Source of the DNA: Cryptomeria japonica
Taxonomy: Eukaryota > Streptophyta > Pinopsida > Cupressales > Cupressaceae
Direction of reading: 5' to 3'
DNA length: 64,000 nucleotides
Assembly (NCBI RefSeq): GCF_030272615.1
Contig: NC_081407.1
Location: 440,473,213-440,537,212 of the forward strand
Position numbers and translations under genes: made by a program. Shown piece by piece: positions 34,021 through 46,144 of this stretch (positions within the stretch are counted from its first letter, which is position 1; each line of letters opens with the position of its first letter). The notes under the pieces are model-generated. The model saw nothing but the letters and a program-made list of their open reading frames with translations, did not search any database and was not told the origin of the DNA.

Positions 34021-35190
34021 TTCTTGCAAGTCGGGCTTTAAAAACCGACCTCCAGGTCTTTGCCTTTAACTAGCAGGTCGGGCTTTAAAGTCCGACCTGC
34101 AAGGTTGGTCTTTTACATGTACTGCAGGTAGAACTTTAAATTCTGACCTACAGGTATTTTATCCCTGCACATTGGGTTTTATTTTTCGATGTGTAGGTTT
34201 CTTAGGCATGCATGTTCGGGTTTTTTCCCCGACATGCGGTTTTGGTTTCTACATGAGTTAAGTGCAGGTTAGGTTTTTTCCCTGACTTGTCGGCCATTCT
34301 TCATGCAGGTTGAGGTTTTTTCCCTGACTTGCATGGTGCGCAATATGCATTAATTTCATATTGTTAACCTTTTTAAATGTGTCTATTGTTTTATTTTTAT
34401 CATTTGTAAATCGTGTTTTTTGTTGGTTACTGCTTAGCACCTGCAATTTTTTCTCAAGTGAGTACAGAAACTTGTGATTTTGGCATTCATGTTCATTTTC
34501 TTCTGATCTCTTGCAGGTGTGAGATATTTTCCATCATGCCTTGTGTTTTTTTTAGGTTGTTCTTCCTATTTATTTCATTATTTGCATTATGGGGTTTTAA
34601 GACCCTAATTTTATTTTTCCTCCAATTTGTAGGTCGGGTTTATTGACCCTGCCTACAAATTCAAGGCCATATGGTGTCGGGTTTTATTTTTTGACATCTT
34701 TGGGTCGTGTTTATTTCCTGTGCGTGTCGGTTTTTAATTTTCTACTTGCATGATATCCTAGTTTAAAGTTGGGATTTAAATCCCGACTTCTGATGTTGCC
34801 TTTCCTTAGAAACCTTCATATCGAGTTTTATTTCCCGACATGAAGGTTGGATCTTCCCTAGGTGCAGGTCAGGTTATTTTTCCCAACCTGTTGGTTGATG
34901 TTATTGATCCAACATGTCAGGTTTTAAAACCTGACATGTTGTCCAACCTGCCAAAAAAAAATTCTTCTTCTGAGCTGCATGTCGGGATTTATTTCCCAAC
35001 ATGCAAGTTGACCTTCCACCTAGTGCAAGTCGGGTTTTAAAACCCATTCTGCAGATGATGTTCTACCAATTGACTTGTCACGTTTATTTTTCTAACATTT
35101 CAATTTCCTTGCACTATCTGTAGATCAGGTTTTTAAACCCGATATGCAGTTTTGATTCTTTCAAGTGCAGGTCAGAACCTGACCTGCTGA
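34021..35190. repeat. Array of diverged palindromes with TTTTAAAA-type centres
   Basis: At least ten units of the kind caggtcggg-TTTTAAAA-cccgacctg at 60-150 base spacing. The best are a perfect 30-bp palindrome at 34911-34940 (arms AACATGTCAGGTTTT/AAAACCTGACATGTT), 34073-34100 (arms GCAGGTCGG/CCGACCTGC around CTTTAAAG), 34767-34788, 35032-35045 (GGGTTTTAAAACCC) and 35167-35187 (GCAGGTCAG-AAC-CTGACCTGC). Many others keep only 'cgggttttatttcccgaca'. Each could form a hairpin in RNA or a cruciform in DNA. Confidence 0.85.
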
Positions 35191-35342
35191 TTTTCACTAT
35201 TTTTTGTTCCTAAGGTATTTTTGCATTTCAGTTCTGATTCTGATCAATGAAGGCGTGATTATGATGATGCTAACTCTATGAACACTATTTTTTGGTGTTG
35301 AAGTGCAGTCCTTTGGCAAATCTCTGAGCCCTCTCTAAGAAA

Positions 35343-35609
35343 ATGAAGGACAAGTACTTGAACATATTTCCAAAAAGCTCTGTCAAATCAAATGTGAACC
35401 AAATTTGAGACACAAAGATTGGACATGTGGACATGGAGGAATTTATCAAGACAATTCAGGAGGATCCTTCAAAATTGACTCAGCTCATAGCCAGTGAGCT
35501 CCATAAGTATGCATCATTTCTAGTAGCTGCTCATGATCCTAATTTTGTAATAGTCATAGCAGAGCAGTTTGATCTTGCCACTAGACATGTTAAAGATGCA
35601 TATGGAAAT
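35343..35609 (+). pseudogene. ORF C of G0, 5' part (split by element D)
   Basis: A frame from ATG at 35343 (MKDKYLNIFPKSS) passes one stop near 35406 and continues MDMEEFIKTIQEDPSKLTQL to KDAYGN at 35609, where the LTR of D begins. The host frame resumes at 54915 with NVIIHLDSEYFN, so the gene was one unit before D inserted. Function unknown; see the 3' part. Confidence 0.65.
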
Positions 35610-37242
35610 TGTGTAGGGGAAAAAGTGAGACTAAGCAAACAAGCCCTAATTCCACTCTCATGTATACACTATGGAATATGAAAGAGCCTAGGGAGGTAAC
35701 ACATTTTAGCTACTTCTTGTGAGGAAGAGAGAGCCAAAGATTACCTCTTAGGGTTTCTATTCCTTTGTTACAAATGAGAGGAAGAAGTGATGCAAAGTGC
35801 AAATTTGAATGATTTAACCTAGAATATAGGTATCCATAAGTAACCCTAATGTGGAAATGTAGAACTGATAATAACTTATATACTTCTAAAAAGTATAGGT
35901 TAAGAGAAAAGTTTAGAGGTGCACCTCTGTCATAAATCCGAGTCAAAATGTATGGGACTGGAGTGCTACACCCCTTGCTGATTCTACAAATTGGAAGTTG
36001 TACCTGATAGACTAGGATCTATGGATTCTAAGCCACTAATCTGCCAAAGTTTTCTGAAAATAGGGAGGACCAGGGCACCACGCCCCTATCCCAGGGGTTT
36101 CTGAACAAATTTGACCCTCGAAATAGTTTCTATGCACTCTGTCGGTCTTGAAACTTGCAATGGCGCTCAGACCCGAATCTACACCTGTAGCTAAAAATAG
36201 AGTTTTGGGTGGCTATATGGGGTTTTACCTTAGTCAAACCCCTATTTTGGTGATTTCTACCTCAACAAATAACCGATATGTATAGTAAAATAGTGTGCGC
36301 AAGATCCTAGGATGAGAGAATGATCTAGAGAAACCCTAAAGAGTAAACCCTAATTGCTTATAATTGAAAAAGTAAATGCTCTAAATTAATGATGAAAAGT
36401 GATCTAAAGCATGAATGTAAATGAAATTGATGTAATTAAGCTCATACAAAGATATAGAAACAACATGAAACCATACCCAACCCCAAGAGAAAGGGACAAG
36501 CCAATCTTCAATCAGTGATCTCCTATTGCTTTCCTATATCTTCAAAAGCCCGCAATTGATGAAAGAATGCTTGATGAATGCTTGATAGGTGTTGTTGAAT
36601 GTTGTTGAAGACTCCAAAGACCTAGTCTTTCACTACATAGAATCTTCCTTGTAATCGCTAGCCCTTAGCCAAAAAACTTTGAGATTTGATTCCTTACACC
36701 TTCAAATGAAGATAGAGAGCTCTTATGTACAAAACCCTAGATCTTAATTTCACCTTTAGGCCGACCTAGGATTTGAATTTCTTGTCAATCTTTTGGGGTT
36801 AAGAATTATAATATCATAGAATTATGCTCCTGAAATTTTGAGAAAAATGTCAGGGACCATGTTGCACTAGCACACGATCTGACCAACTTTTCACCAAATT
36901 TTTAGGGTCGTTGGATATGATGATATTAGAGCGGATCCCAAAGTTATAGCTGATTCTGAGATGTTTTGATATGTGAAATCAAACCTTAACGATCAAAATA
37001 GGACATAATTAGGGTTTATTATTTAATGATTAATTGAAGGAATAAGATGAAAAGGGGCATGCTTAGGGTAAATGGCCGAACTTTATAATGTGTGAAGTGA
37101 TGAAATATGGATTTAGATTTAATTAAATTAATTAATTAAATACTTAAAAGAAATTAATGCAAGATGCAAAACACACTAAGGCAGGTGCTAAACCAAGCAT
37201 GGAATTGTACCACCCTAGCAAGGGTGTACAATTTACGATGCT
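35610..37242 (-). repeat. 3' LTR of element D
   Basis: Shares most of its length with 53223-54909 (both start tgtgtaggggaaaaagtgag and end with gggtgtacaattta near the right edge). The TG start on minus appears mutated, so the right boundary is good to about 10 bases. A purine-containing tract lies just outside on minus (37243-37262). Confidence 0.88.
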
Positions 37243-37840
37243 CCATTTAGCACCCACTTTAGCAATCATATGACACTACATGCATATGCAAGCTAAAGTA
37301 CACAAAAGTAAACATCATTTTGAAAAAGTATATATCCATAAGTTGTCAGACGAAGCCCCCAATGCTATTTGCAGTACATAATTAGGAATGGCACCCTACA
37401 AAACCACATGTTAGATCACAAAATCACCTAATGCTTACTAAGGAAAGTGATGAAATTCATAGGTAGCTATATGCCCCCCCTATTTCGGCTTGCTTACTAG
37501 TGAGGTGAAACAGGGTATCATGTTTACCACAGCGAATTGTGAGGAAGACCTTGATGAAAGATTGTTCTCAACAAGGCTCAATTATACATCCAACCTCTTT
37601 ATGAAATAAATATGGAGAAAGAGAGAGAATTCATTATTTTGATGCTGCTGGCGAAGAAAAAATCAAAGCTCCCTATCTCAAGTTATGATTGATTAAGTGA
37701 AAAGGGTGAAATTAAGGTTTTAACTTAAAATCATAAAACGAAAAAAGTGCATACCTCATAAATATGAAAGTGACACTTTCATTTGTCATGTTTTGACTTT
37801 CGACACAATTTACTCCAGAGGAGCCCATGCATTAGTCATC
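37243..37840 (+). other. Region between the 3' LTR of D and the antisense gene
   Basis: No gene seen. As the stretch upstream of the PMD gene it is the likely promoter or 5' UTR of that gene, but no clear TATA box can be assigned. Confidence 0.4.
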
Positions 37841-37921
37841 ATGCCTCGATGTCGATCCGAGCAACCCACGCGGATGGAGATCCTATGCTATATCGCGTTG
37901 ATCGAGAGACTGCTCGACGAG
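37841..37921 (+). pseudogene. Exon 1 of antisense PMD gene of element D (proposed)
   Basis: ATG at 37841 opens MPRCRSEQPTRMEILCYIAL and runs 27 codons without a stop to GAG followed by GTGAGTTG, a good 5' splice site. A 3' splice site, CACTTTATAG at 38304-38313, joins it in phase to ILPYIREHTIKHTF. The intron would be 392 bases. Confidence 0.5.
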
Positions 37922-38007
37922 GTGAGTTGATCGACCATTGACTCGTCATTGGCTTTTCCTGTTTGTATTATTTTTTGTTTCTATGATGTCAGTGTCTAGT
38001 CATGCAC

Positions 38008-38205
38008 ATGCCCCCCTGTTTGGGCTCCATGGTCCCCTAAGGTGCCCCGTTCCTCCCTAGGTGCCCTTGTCCCACACGGGCACCTTGGTCCTCCCAGGGT
38101 GCTCTGGTCCCACCTAGGCACCCTGGTCCTCCCAGGGCACTCTGGTCCTAGAGGGGTGCCCTAGTCCACTCAAGGCGCCTTGGTCCCTGCTTGGAGTGAC
38201 CAAGG
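38008..38205 (+). repeat. GC-rich tandem repeat, about 19-20 bp unit, seven or eight copies
   Basis: Units resemble ggcaccctggtcctcccag with alternating variants (ggtgctctggtcccaccta). It lies within the proposed intron of the PMD gene; the homologous intron in G1 also holds a minisatellite of a different sequence. Confidence 0.8.
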
Positions 38206-38313
38206 GTTGCACGAGATCAAGCATTGGATGAGTAGAATAGATGCAATGATGTTTGTGATTAGATGATGATGTCAATGAGTGATTACTAATTATTTGATTG
38301 TTTCACTTTATAG

Positions 38314-40260
38314 ATTCTTCCCTACATTCGCGAGCACACTATCAAGCACACCTTCTAGAGCCTCTAGAGTCAGATTCCAAGGATTTTACCAAAAGATAGG
38401 GAGTTGTTGCATTAAATATGTTTATGGTACGTGATGACCATACTTGCCATCAAGTTCCATCCTGTGATGTTGATGGCACTGATGGAGAGATGGGACATGG
38501 ATACCTCCACCTTTTTTCTACTTGTGGGGGAGATGACAGTCACACTCGAGGATGTATATTGCATACTTCATCTTCCCATCAGAGGAGAGATAGTGAGATA
38601 TCGATTAGACTACACTGCTACCGATTATAGGATGGAGCAGGTCTACTACATTGGGAGAGAGATACTCGGTGAGAAAAGTGGCTACATCATGATCAGTTGG
38701 CTCTTGCATCCCACCAGTAAGGTTCCACTAGTGAGACGGTTGAAGATTGCTACCATTGCATTAGACATGTACCCTAATGGGCATGGCACTCACATGCATG
38801 GAGGTCTCTCTTATGCAGTTAGAGCTATGGAGAGACATTAGAGGGTATTCTCCTAGGGGCGAAGCATGCTATCCCACCTCTTTCATGACCTAGGAGAGTA
38901 TGTGTTTGGATAGGGGTGCATCTTGATGACCTACACACTACAACAGAACTAGATATTCAAGAACATTATGTGTACTAGAACCGCTGGAGTACCCATTGAT
39001 TTGGTTTTAGAGTAGCCTAGGGTGTTCGCATATGCTCTCACCCATGAGTGGCAGTTCAGAGATTTGTTGCATTGGAGAGTGATGTTTGACAAATTGACAG
39101 CAGAGTTTATCAGATGGAGATCCTACCTCAGGATGTACATGTGGGAAGATATATATAGGCATTTGTTTTGTATGCAGAGGAACCATCTTCTAGAGCAGTG
39201 GTACAACCACATTGTAGTCCCATTCTACTTCGATCAAGTTCAGTGGCAGTTTGGGTTTGAGCAATTTGTCCCTACAGATGTGCCTATCTATATCTGGCAC
39301 TCATTTGTGACTCCTAAGTCGGGAGCCATTCTGAGGCCTACTAGCAACAAGATTGATATCATAGATTCAGATGGGTTGTATCAGGATATCATGACTGACT
39401 ATAGAGATGATGTGGGTGCACACTGTTGGTACATCACTTGGTGGGGTAGGACATACCCTAGAGTCATCTTTCCAGCAGACTTCCCTAGAGGAAACCCTGG
39501 ACCATGGAGACATGCGGGTGATGAGGAGGATCCTGATACATCTGAGGACCTTGTTGAGGAGAACACAGATGATCAGGATGATGATGTAGGAGAGCAAGAG
39601 ATTGGTGGTGATGGAGATGATCTTGATGTAGGAGAGGCAAATCAGAATGGTGATGATGAAGATGATGGAGAGGAGGATGAGGACAAGGATGAGGAGGATG
39701 AGGAGGCTGAGAAGGATGAGTCATATGTAGTTCCTCATCACTCTAAGGATGACACCATAGCCTTAGATCCACTGAGCATTCCATTGCAAGTGGAGAAGGA
39801 CCCTATAAGGGGTCCTGATTCTAGTCCCACCATTCCATGCCCACTATGTAGAGACATTATGAGCATGGAGAGCCTAGTAGGTCCCAGTCACAGGAGGTCC
39901 CTTTCAATGACCCTTATTGGTGAGAGGGAGATCCATGTATATTTTTTTTATGATTATTTAATTTATGCATCTTAATTATTAGATTTGATGATATAGAATG
40001 TTACTGATGACAAACCTCTTTCTATCTCTGCGGTTGGTATCTAGGAGTGGTGATCCCTTATCCAAAATGCATAATGCATAGATCAAAGGGGAGTGTCGAG
40101 CGGCATGAGTACTATTCACCCCCATTCAGTTTGAGATGGATGCCTAGAGAGAGAGAGAGAGAGGCTACAACAGACAAAGTGAGATCTAGCAGTGACTCAG
40201 GTAGAGGCAGCCACATATCATGGGATCATGATGGAGAGGGATCATAGGAACTCCTCGTAG
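38314..40260 (+). pseudogene. Antisense plant-mobile-domain gene of element D, main exon(s)
   Basis: After a few stops (38359-38412) the PMD core is clear: VMLMALMERWDMDTSTFFLL, GEMTVTLEDVYCILHLPIRG (38470-38590) and MEQVYYIGREILG. A frameshift or stop near 38840 and stops to 39010 precede a 317-residue open block (39022-39975): FAYALTHEWQFRDLLHWRVM, HCWYITWWGRTYPRVIF, then a long Asp/Glu-rich tail (39510-39720). A second intron is possible (about 39920 to 40045) before the C-terminal remnant. It runs opposite to pol, as in G1. Probable nuclear protein of the PMD family; its role for the element is unknown. Confidence 0.8.
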
Positions 40261-40984
40261 AGTCACTCACACTCCACATCATGATACACACCCATGGGTC
40301 TACTCCCATGGCCAAATCAAGAGGGGACATCTAGTCACCATCCTCCAGCTACTAGTCCTAGGGATAGGAGATGATTGTATTGTGATACTTTTTTGATGTG
40401 CAATGATATACATGTTATGACATTTATGCTTATATTTTATCTCAAACATGTTATTTTAATTCTTGAAAATAATGTATGCATTGCTTTGATTAAAAGTAAC
40501 ATATTTGGTAACGAACATGTATGTCTAATTTAATTTCCATGTGATTCATTTCTCAATGCTTCATGATTGAATTGATACATTTGTGATCTAATTAAATAGC
40601 TAAGTATTTAATTAAATGCTACCTTGATGATGAAGAAAAATGTGTTAAGCTTAAGAATTATATGACTAATGTGATTTAATTAAACCCAATTAAACACAAC
40701 ATAATATAATCCTACTCAACACATATGAAATCATATAACATGCTAGCACATATAAAAATGTAAATCTATTACAATTTACATAAATGAGTCCAAGATAAAC
40801 TATCAAGTGAAGAAACATGCTTGTTAAGAATGAAGTAATGTAGACTAAACAATACAATATCATTTAATACCACATACTTCAATGAATATATGCTAACATA
40901 TTATCCAATTTGAAGAAGAAAAGGCACAAGGAGAGAGAATAAACTATAAAGAGAGAAAAAGACAAAGAGAAGAAGACTAGGCAT
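40261..40984. other. Intergenic region between the convergent PMD gene and integrase of D
   Basis: AT-rich, no frames of note. The two genes converge here (PMD on plus, integrase on minus), so transcript ends are expected, but no signal is distinctive. Confidence 0.5.
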
Positions 40985-42373
40985 AGTATCTACGAAGATG
41001 CATAGCATTTATGGGTTCCTTGAGAGGCATACCTTCCACATCCGCTATCTTGTAAGCACCTAATCCATAGACTTCAATGACAATATATTGGCCAAGCCAA
41101 TTAAGACTGAATTTTCCTTTTTCCTTACGTCAGGCATTCACGTTGCGCTAATTTTCATAGAAGACTAAATCACCTACTAAGAAGGAACATTTAATGACCT
41201 TATCATTGTAGCTTTATTGTAAAGTTTTATGATACGCTTGAATATGCTCAAGAGAATTTATACGCCATTCATCAAGAATCTCAAGTTGTTGGGGCCTTTG
41301 TTCTCTATAAGAATCATCATCCACTATACCTTTAAGAGAAACCCTTAAAGATGGAATTTCTAACTCCAAAGGCATAATAGCATTAGCACCATTAACAAGA
41401 TTATAAGGAGTACAACCCGTAGCAATACGCACACTTATCTGGTAAGCCCAAAGAGCGTAGATCAATTGAGTATTCCAATCATGTCCATGCTTGTTTAGGT
41501 CTTACAGAGGATTTGTTCGATTATTCTATTTGAAGATTAGGCTTGACCATTTGATTGAGGATAGTATAGTGTAGAAAATTTGTGTTGAATATGATCTTTC
41601 TCAAGAAACTTCTTCACGTCTTTATTTTTAAATTATCTTCCATTATCCAAAACCAAAGTGGAAGGTATTCTGAATAGGGAAATAATGTTATCTGAGATGA
41701 ATTGACAAATTACTTCAGTGGTAGTGGATCAAAGAGGAATTGATTCTACCCACTTCATAAAGTAATTAGTGGCGGTTATGATGAAACTATGTCCTTGAGA
41801 TGAGGGAGGAGATATTTTACCAATGAGATCCAAACCCCGTGTGGAAAAGGGCCAAGACGCTACCTGAGATCGAAGTTCTTGGGCAGGAGCATGGATCAAA
41901 TTGTTATGTTGCTAACACTAATGACATTTCTTAACAAACATAAAGGAATCCTTTTCCATGGTTTGCCAATAATGTTAGATTCAGAGCAATCTCTAAACTA
42001 AAGATCTACCCCCAAAATTCCCCCCACAAGAACCTGAATGTGCTTCCTCAAGAGCAATAAGAATTTCATATTTGTTAAGACATCAAAGGAGAAGACCATT
42101 ATAACCCCCCCTATAAAGAACATTAGAAAGGATAATGTATCTAGCAACCAACTTGCAAATCCTAGCCCTAGTATTCTTGTTTGTAGAATCGGGAAAGGTA
42201 CCATCACTCAGATATCTCATGATATGCGAGTACCACTCATCAAAATCTATAATGCAATAATATGCCACATCACTAGGATTATCAGCAATAGCCAAGGTAT
42301 TGAGGTTGTGAATAGTGAATTTGAGATCTACCAAGGGATCCTCTAAAGACACAATAGAGGCTACACATTCCAT
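40985..42373 (-). pseudogene. Integrase of element D, broken
   Basis: On minus: linker, ARYIILSNVLYRGGYNGLLL, a degenerate zinc region (AHSGSCGGNFG...KKCHxCxQ, 42050-41920), core with RGLDLIGKI (41840) and LVLDNG (41650). The catalytic Glu codon is now a stop (NGQA-stop-SSNR, near 41540). The C-terminal block 41465-41214 (ALWAYQISVRIATGCTPYNL) and a degenerate tail end in HLRRYYA-stop near 40985. Many stops; not functional. Confidence 0.85.
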
Positions 42374-42419
42374 TGCATCAGCATGTCAATTATCTTTTTG
42401 AGGAATAGACTACATGATA

Positions 42420-42740
42420 TAAGAATCAAACTTTTTCAACAAGGATATAGCTAATTTTTTTTTTTGATAGTTTATCTTGCTTAGCTTGATAAATTCATGT
42501 CACTTGCCTTATGATTAGTTGAGAATCTCCATATATATGTAGGTGTTTCACATTTAATCTCAGGGCTTCTTTAATTCCATCTATAAGAGCCTTGTATTCA
42601 GTAATGTTATTGGTACACAAGAAATTGAGACAATATGATAAAGGGATAGGTTTCATTTTAGGATAAATTAAGACAACCCCTACCCCCAATCTTGTACGGC
42701 ACCTAGAGCCATCGAAATATAACTCCCAAGTTTCATCAAC
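42420..42740 (-). pseudogene. Second RNase H of element D
   Basis: ELYFDGSRCRT-like start near 42725, then MGVGVVLIYPKMKPIPLSYC, NNITEYKALIDGIKEALRLN and LHIYGDSQLIIRQVT (42530-42495). This is better conserved than in G1. Confirms Tat-lineage placement. Confidence 0.8.
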
Positions 42741-44282
42741 CTAAGTAGAGAGAATGCATTCATCAGGAAAAGATTCAGGGTTAGGTAGGGAGAAGAGTGA
42801 AGGAGCCTCAACTAAGTGGTCGGTCAACGCTTGACCCTTTATTGCCTTCTGCAAGACAAACTTAAGGTCAAACTTGCTCAACATCATAACCCACTTGGCT
42901 AAGCATCCTAAAATATGTTTTAGAGGATCAAATTTAATGATAACATGGACTTCAGCATTCAAAAGATAATGCCTTAATTTTTGGGTTGTAAAGACCAAAG
43001 CTAGGCACTGTCTTTCTATCACAGAATATCGGACTTCGTAACCGAGCAGAGTGTGACTTATATAACAAACTAGACATTCTCTACCATCCTTATCACTTTG
43101 TGCCAATAAGGACGCAAGAGCATGAAGGGAAGCAACTATGTATAAAAGAAAGGGTTTAGAAGGGTCAGTGGGTTGGAGAATAGGAGGATTGGCCAAATAT
43201 GTTTTTAAGTCTTCAAATGCTTGAAAACAATCCTCATTCCATTGAAAGGTGATATTCTTTTCAAGCAATTGAGTAAAAGGAAAGGTACGATCTACAAGTT
43301 GAGAAACAAACCTATGAATAGCTTGAATCTTTCCTTGTAAACTTTTTAGTTGGGAAATATTTTTAGGAGGTGGCATGTTGACAATGGCATCTATTTTCTT
43401 TGTATCCACCTCAATTGCACTATGTGAAACTATGAATCCTAATATTTTTCCATTATCTACACCGAAAACACACTTTTGGGGATTCAAGTGCATGTTGTAC
43501 TTGTGAATTCTCTCAAATACTTGACGAAGGATCTAAACATGATCTATTCAAAGGATGGATTTAGCTAAGATGTCATCAACGTAATCTTCTAAGATTTTAT
43601 GCATGTAATCATGGAAGATGAGGGTCATAGAACATTGATAGGTAGCGTTTACATTTTTCAATCCAAAAGGCATCATAACCCAGCAAAACGTGCCCCAAGG
43701 GGAGGTAAAAGCAATTTTGAATTGATCTTGAGGATTAATGAAGATTTAATTATATCCTCAGAAACCATCCATGAAGGATAATAAAGCATGGCCTGCTACA
43801 GAATCTACTATCATATCGATATTTGGAAGAGGGAAATCATCTTTCAAAGAGGCTTTATTAAGATCTCAAAAATCCGTACACATCCTAATCTTATTATCAA
43901 ATTTAGCCATGACCACAATGTTTGAAATCCATGGGAAATAATTGATAGGACAGATGAATCAAGCATCCAATAACTTTTCAATCTCAGCCTTAACAAGCAA
44001 TGTTACCTTAGGTTTCATCTTTCGAATCTTTTGTTTCATAGGTTAAGCATCAGGAACTAAGACAATGTTATGAGTGACAATCTTAGGATCAATACTAGGC
44101 ATATCAGAATATATCCAAGCAAAGATTTCAAGGAATTCGTGTAACAATTCAGAATATTGTTTTTGTTCTTCTTCATCCAAGAATTTCCCTATCTGAGTAA
44201 CTTTATCTTTGATACAAGGATCCATCCACATATCAATAGTTTCACTTATGAGAAGATTACTTTGTTGAGGAGCGTCTTTCAA
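42741..44282 (-). pseudogene. Reverse transcriptase and RNase H of element D, broken
   Basis: N-terminal MKDAPQQSNLLISETIDMWM precedes RT. RT shows MCTDFxDLNKASLKDDFPLP (43870-43810), MPFGLKNVNATYQ (43680-43640) and YVDD within EDYVDDILAKS (about 43590-43560). The long open block 43493-42741 covers the thumb and RNase H (YSVIERQCLALVFTTQKLRH, then KGQALTDHLVEAP). Five or so stops in the RT half. Confidence 0.9.
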
Positions 44283-45110
44283 CTGAGGAAATTATTTAAC
44301 TATCTCATTGTTATTTCTTTCTTTCCCAAAGTAAGTTTTTGTATTCAAACAATAGGGAAGGCCGCGATTATGATGATAACAAGGAAGGTTGTCATAGACT
44401 CATAGGAATTCAGCTAAGGAATCATCAGTGGGAAAAAAATCCAAAGAAAAGACACTAGAAGAGTCATAGTCAATATACTCTGGATATTTTAGTGAAAGAG
44501 AAGTAGCAATGATATTAACACTAATAGATGGTCTCTTAGAATCTTTAGTAAACTCAAAAGGATCATATCCAAGTCCAAATGTTGTGTCACGGAAGTTATT
44601 TTCCAAGGGAACCTTTATCCCTTGTTGTTGGGCACTGCAACCATTACCATTATATCCACACCTAGCTAGCATGTGAAAATCAGGACTATAAAGGTTAGCC
44701 ATTTCTGAAAGAGAAGGGGGATTCTCATAAAGTGAAGGATCAAAATCCTCTAGATTAGGAACCAAGGGAGATGAAGTCTGAGAAATTGCCACAAAGTTAT
44801 TACTCAATGGCCCAGATAAAGTAGATTTCTTTTTAGGTTCTTCTTCTTATTTCTTCTTTTCAACCTTGGGTTCCCTAGGGGGAATTTTATATTCTCCTAT
44901 GAAAGTAGGATTAAAGTCAAGGGATCCCCAATCATCTTCTACAAGAATCTCTTCAAGAGTAAAGACATCTTTAGTGGTAGAACCAAGTTGAGAAGGCTTT
45001 TCTTCAAGAACCTTAGGTTCATTTGAGGAATCAATAGGAGATGAACCAAAGGTAGGTGATAGACTGGAGAAAATAGACAAACTAGTAGGAATAGAAGTTT
45101 TAGAAGAATC
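44283..45110 (-). pseudogene. Protease-RT linker of element D with G-patch-like motif
   Basis: Two open pieces (45080-44847 acidic/Pro-rich, 44807-44400). MLARCGYNGNGCSAQQQGIK followed by FGLGYDPFE (about 44680-44560) fits the G-patch spacing, with some glycine loss. Same position as in G1 and E. Confidence 0.6.
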
Positions 45111-45760
45111 ATCTTAGCTAGTTGGGGAAGAACCAGTTGAAGAGGATTTGGATGTTGATGTTTGGAGACAAGCTTGGAGATTGGTATCACCTAGCAAGGT
45201 ATATGTCTTATTTTTGTATAGGAATTTAACTTTCTTATGCAATGTAGAGGGAACAACTTGCATGCTATGAATCCAAGGTCTCCCTAATAACAAGTTATAT
45301 GTGAGATTTATAGGCATGACATGAATAGGTGTGGAAAAAGTAACAAGACCTCTTTTAACAGGTAAGGTGATGATACCTAATGAATATTTGGCAACATTAT
45401 CGAAGCCTCAATAGTGAGAGAATCAAGCTTAATGAGAGATGTATCGACATTAATTTTATGCAACAAGTTAATGCTACAAACGTTAAGGCCAGAACCATTG
45501 TCCTCTAGTGTTCGTCTTATTACAGTATCATTTATGATAACCACAATCATTAAATGATCATATTGATGTTGGATCTCACTAGTGGGTAATTTATCTTGGG
45601 TAAACACAATTTGAGCCTTAGGCGATGTGATAGAATCAATCAAGGAAGTTGTATTATTGAATGTCGTTGTGGGTGGGACATTCAAAGTTTTCAAGGCATC
45701 TTGTAACATTCCATGATGGGTTGAAGAAATTTGAATCAAGTCCAAAAGGGATATCTTGGT
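45111..45760 (-). pseudogene. Protease region of element D
   Basis: RRTLEDNGSGLNVCSINLLH (45520-45460) has the DNGS form of the active site seen in Tat elements. A frameshift near 45390 leads to LTYNLLLGRPWIHSMQVVPS (45310-45250). The leading part SSTHHGMLQDALKTLNVP matches the gag-protease junction of G1 and E. Confidence 0.8.
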
Positions 45761-46144
45761 AGGATTAGCTTTGAGTTCTTCAACAATATCATATTCTTTA
45801 CCAATAGTTTGTAAAATACGAGGTGATTGAGGAAGAAGAGGTTGAGGATCGGGAAGAGAAGTGGGAATAACAAGAGGAGGATTAGGCTACCTATTGTTTC
45901 TTGTGTTATAAGTGTGGGCAACTGCATGATGACTCTCCTTTATTAGTTATTTAGTATAACTATAAGGACTGTAATGCCCCACCAGGAACCTTAAAGGAAA
46001 ACAACACAACCAGGCAACTAAAGGGTGAAATTAAAAAAAAATTTAAGACTAAGTGCACTAACTATAACCATTGCATGTTAAATAACACAACGGAAGTCTA
46101 AAATATGATTTACTAAGGGCTACCAATGAAGATTAATTTGTAGA

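Noticed and set aside
34911-34940. Perfect palindrome as a transcription terminator or MITE end
   Set aside because: Bacterial-type terminators do not apply, and it is one of many similar units in an array with no target-site duplication.
35343-35609. ORF C as an envelope-like gene
   Set aside because: No signal peptide, transmembrane helix or fusion-like segment in any of its blocks; only the position is similar.
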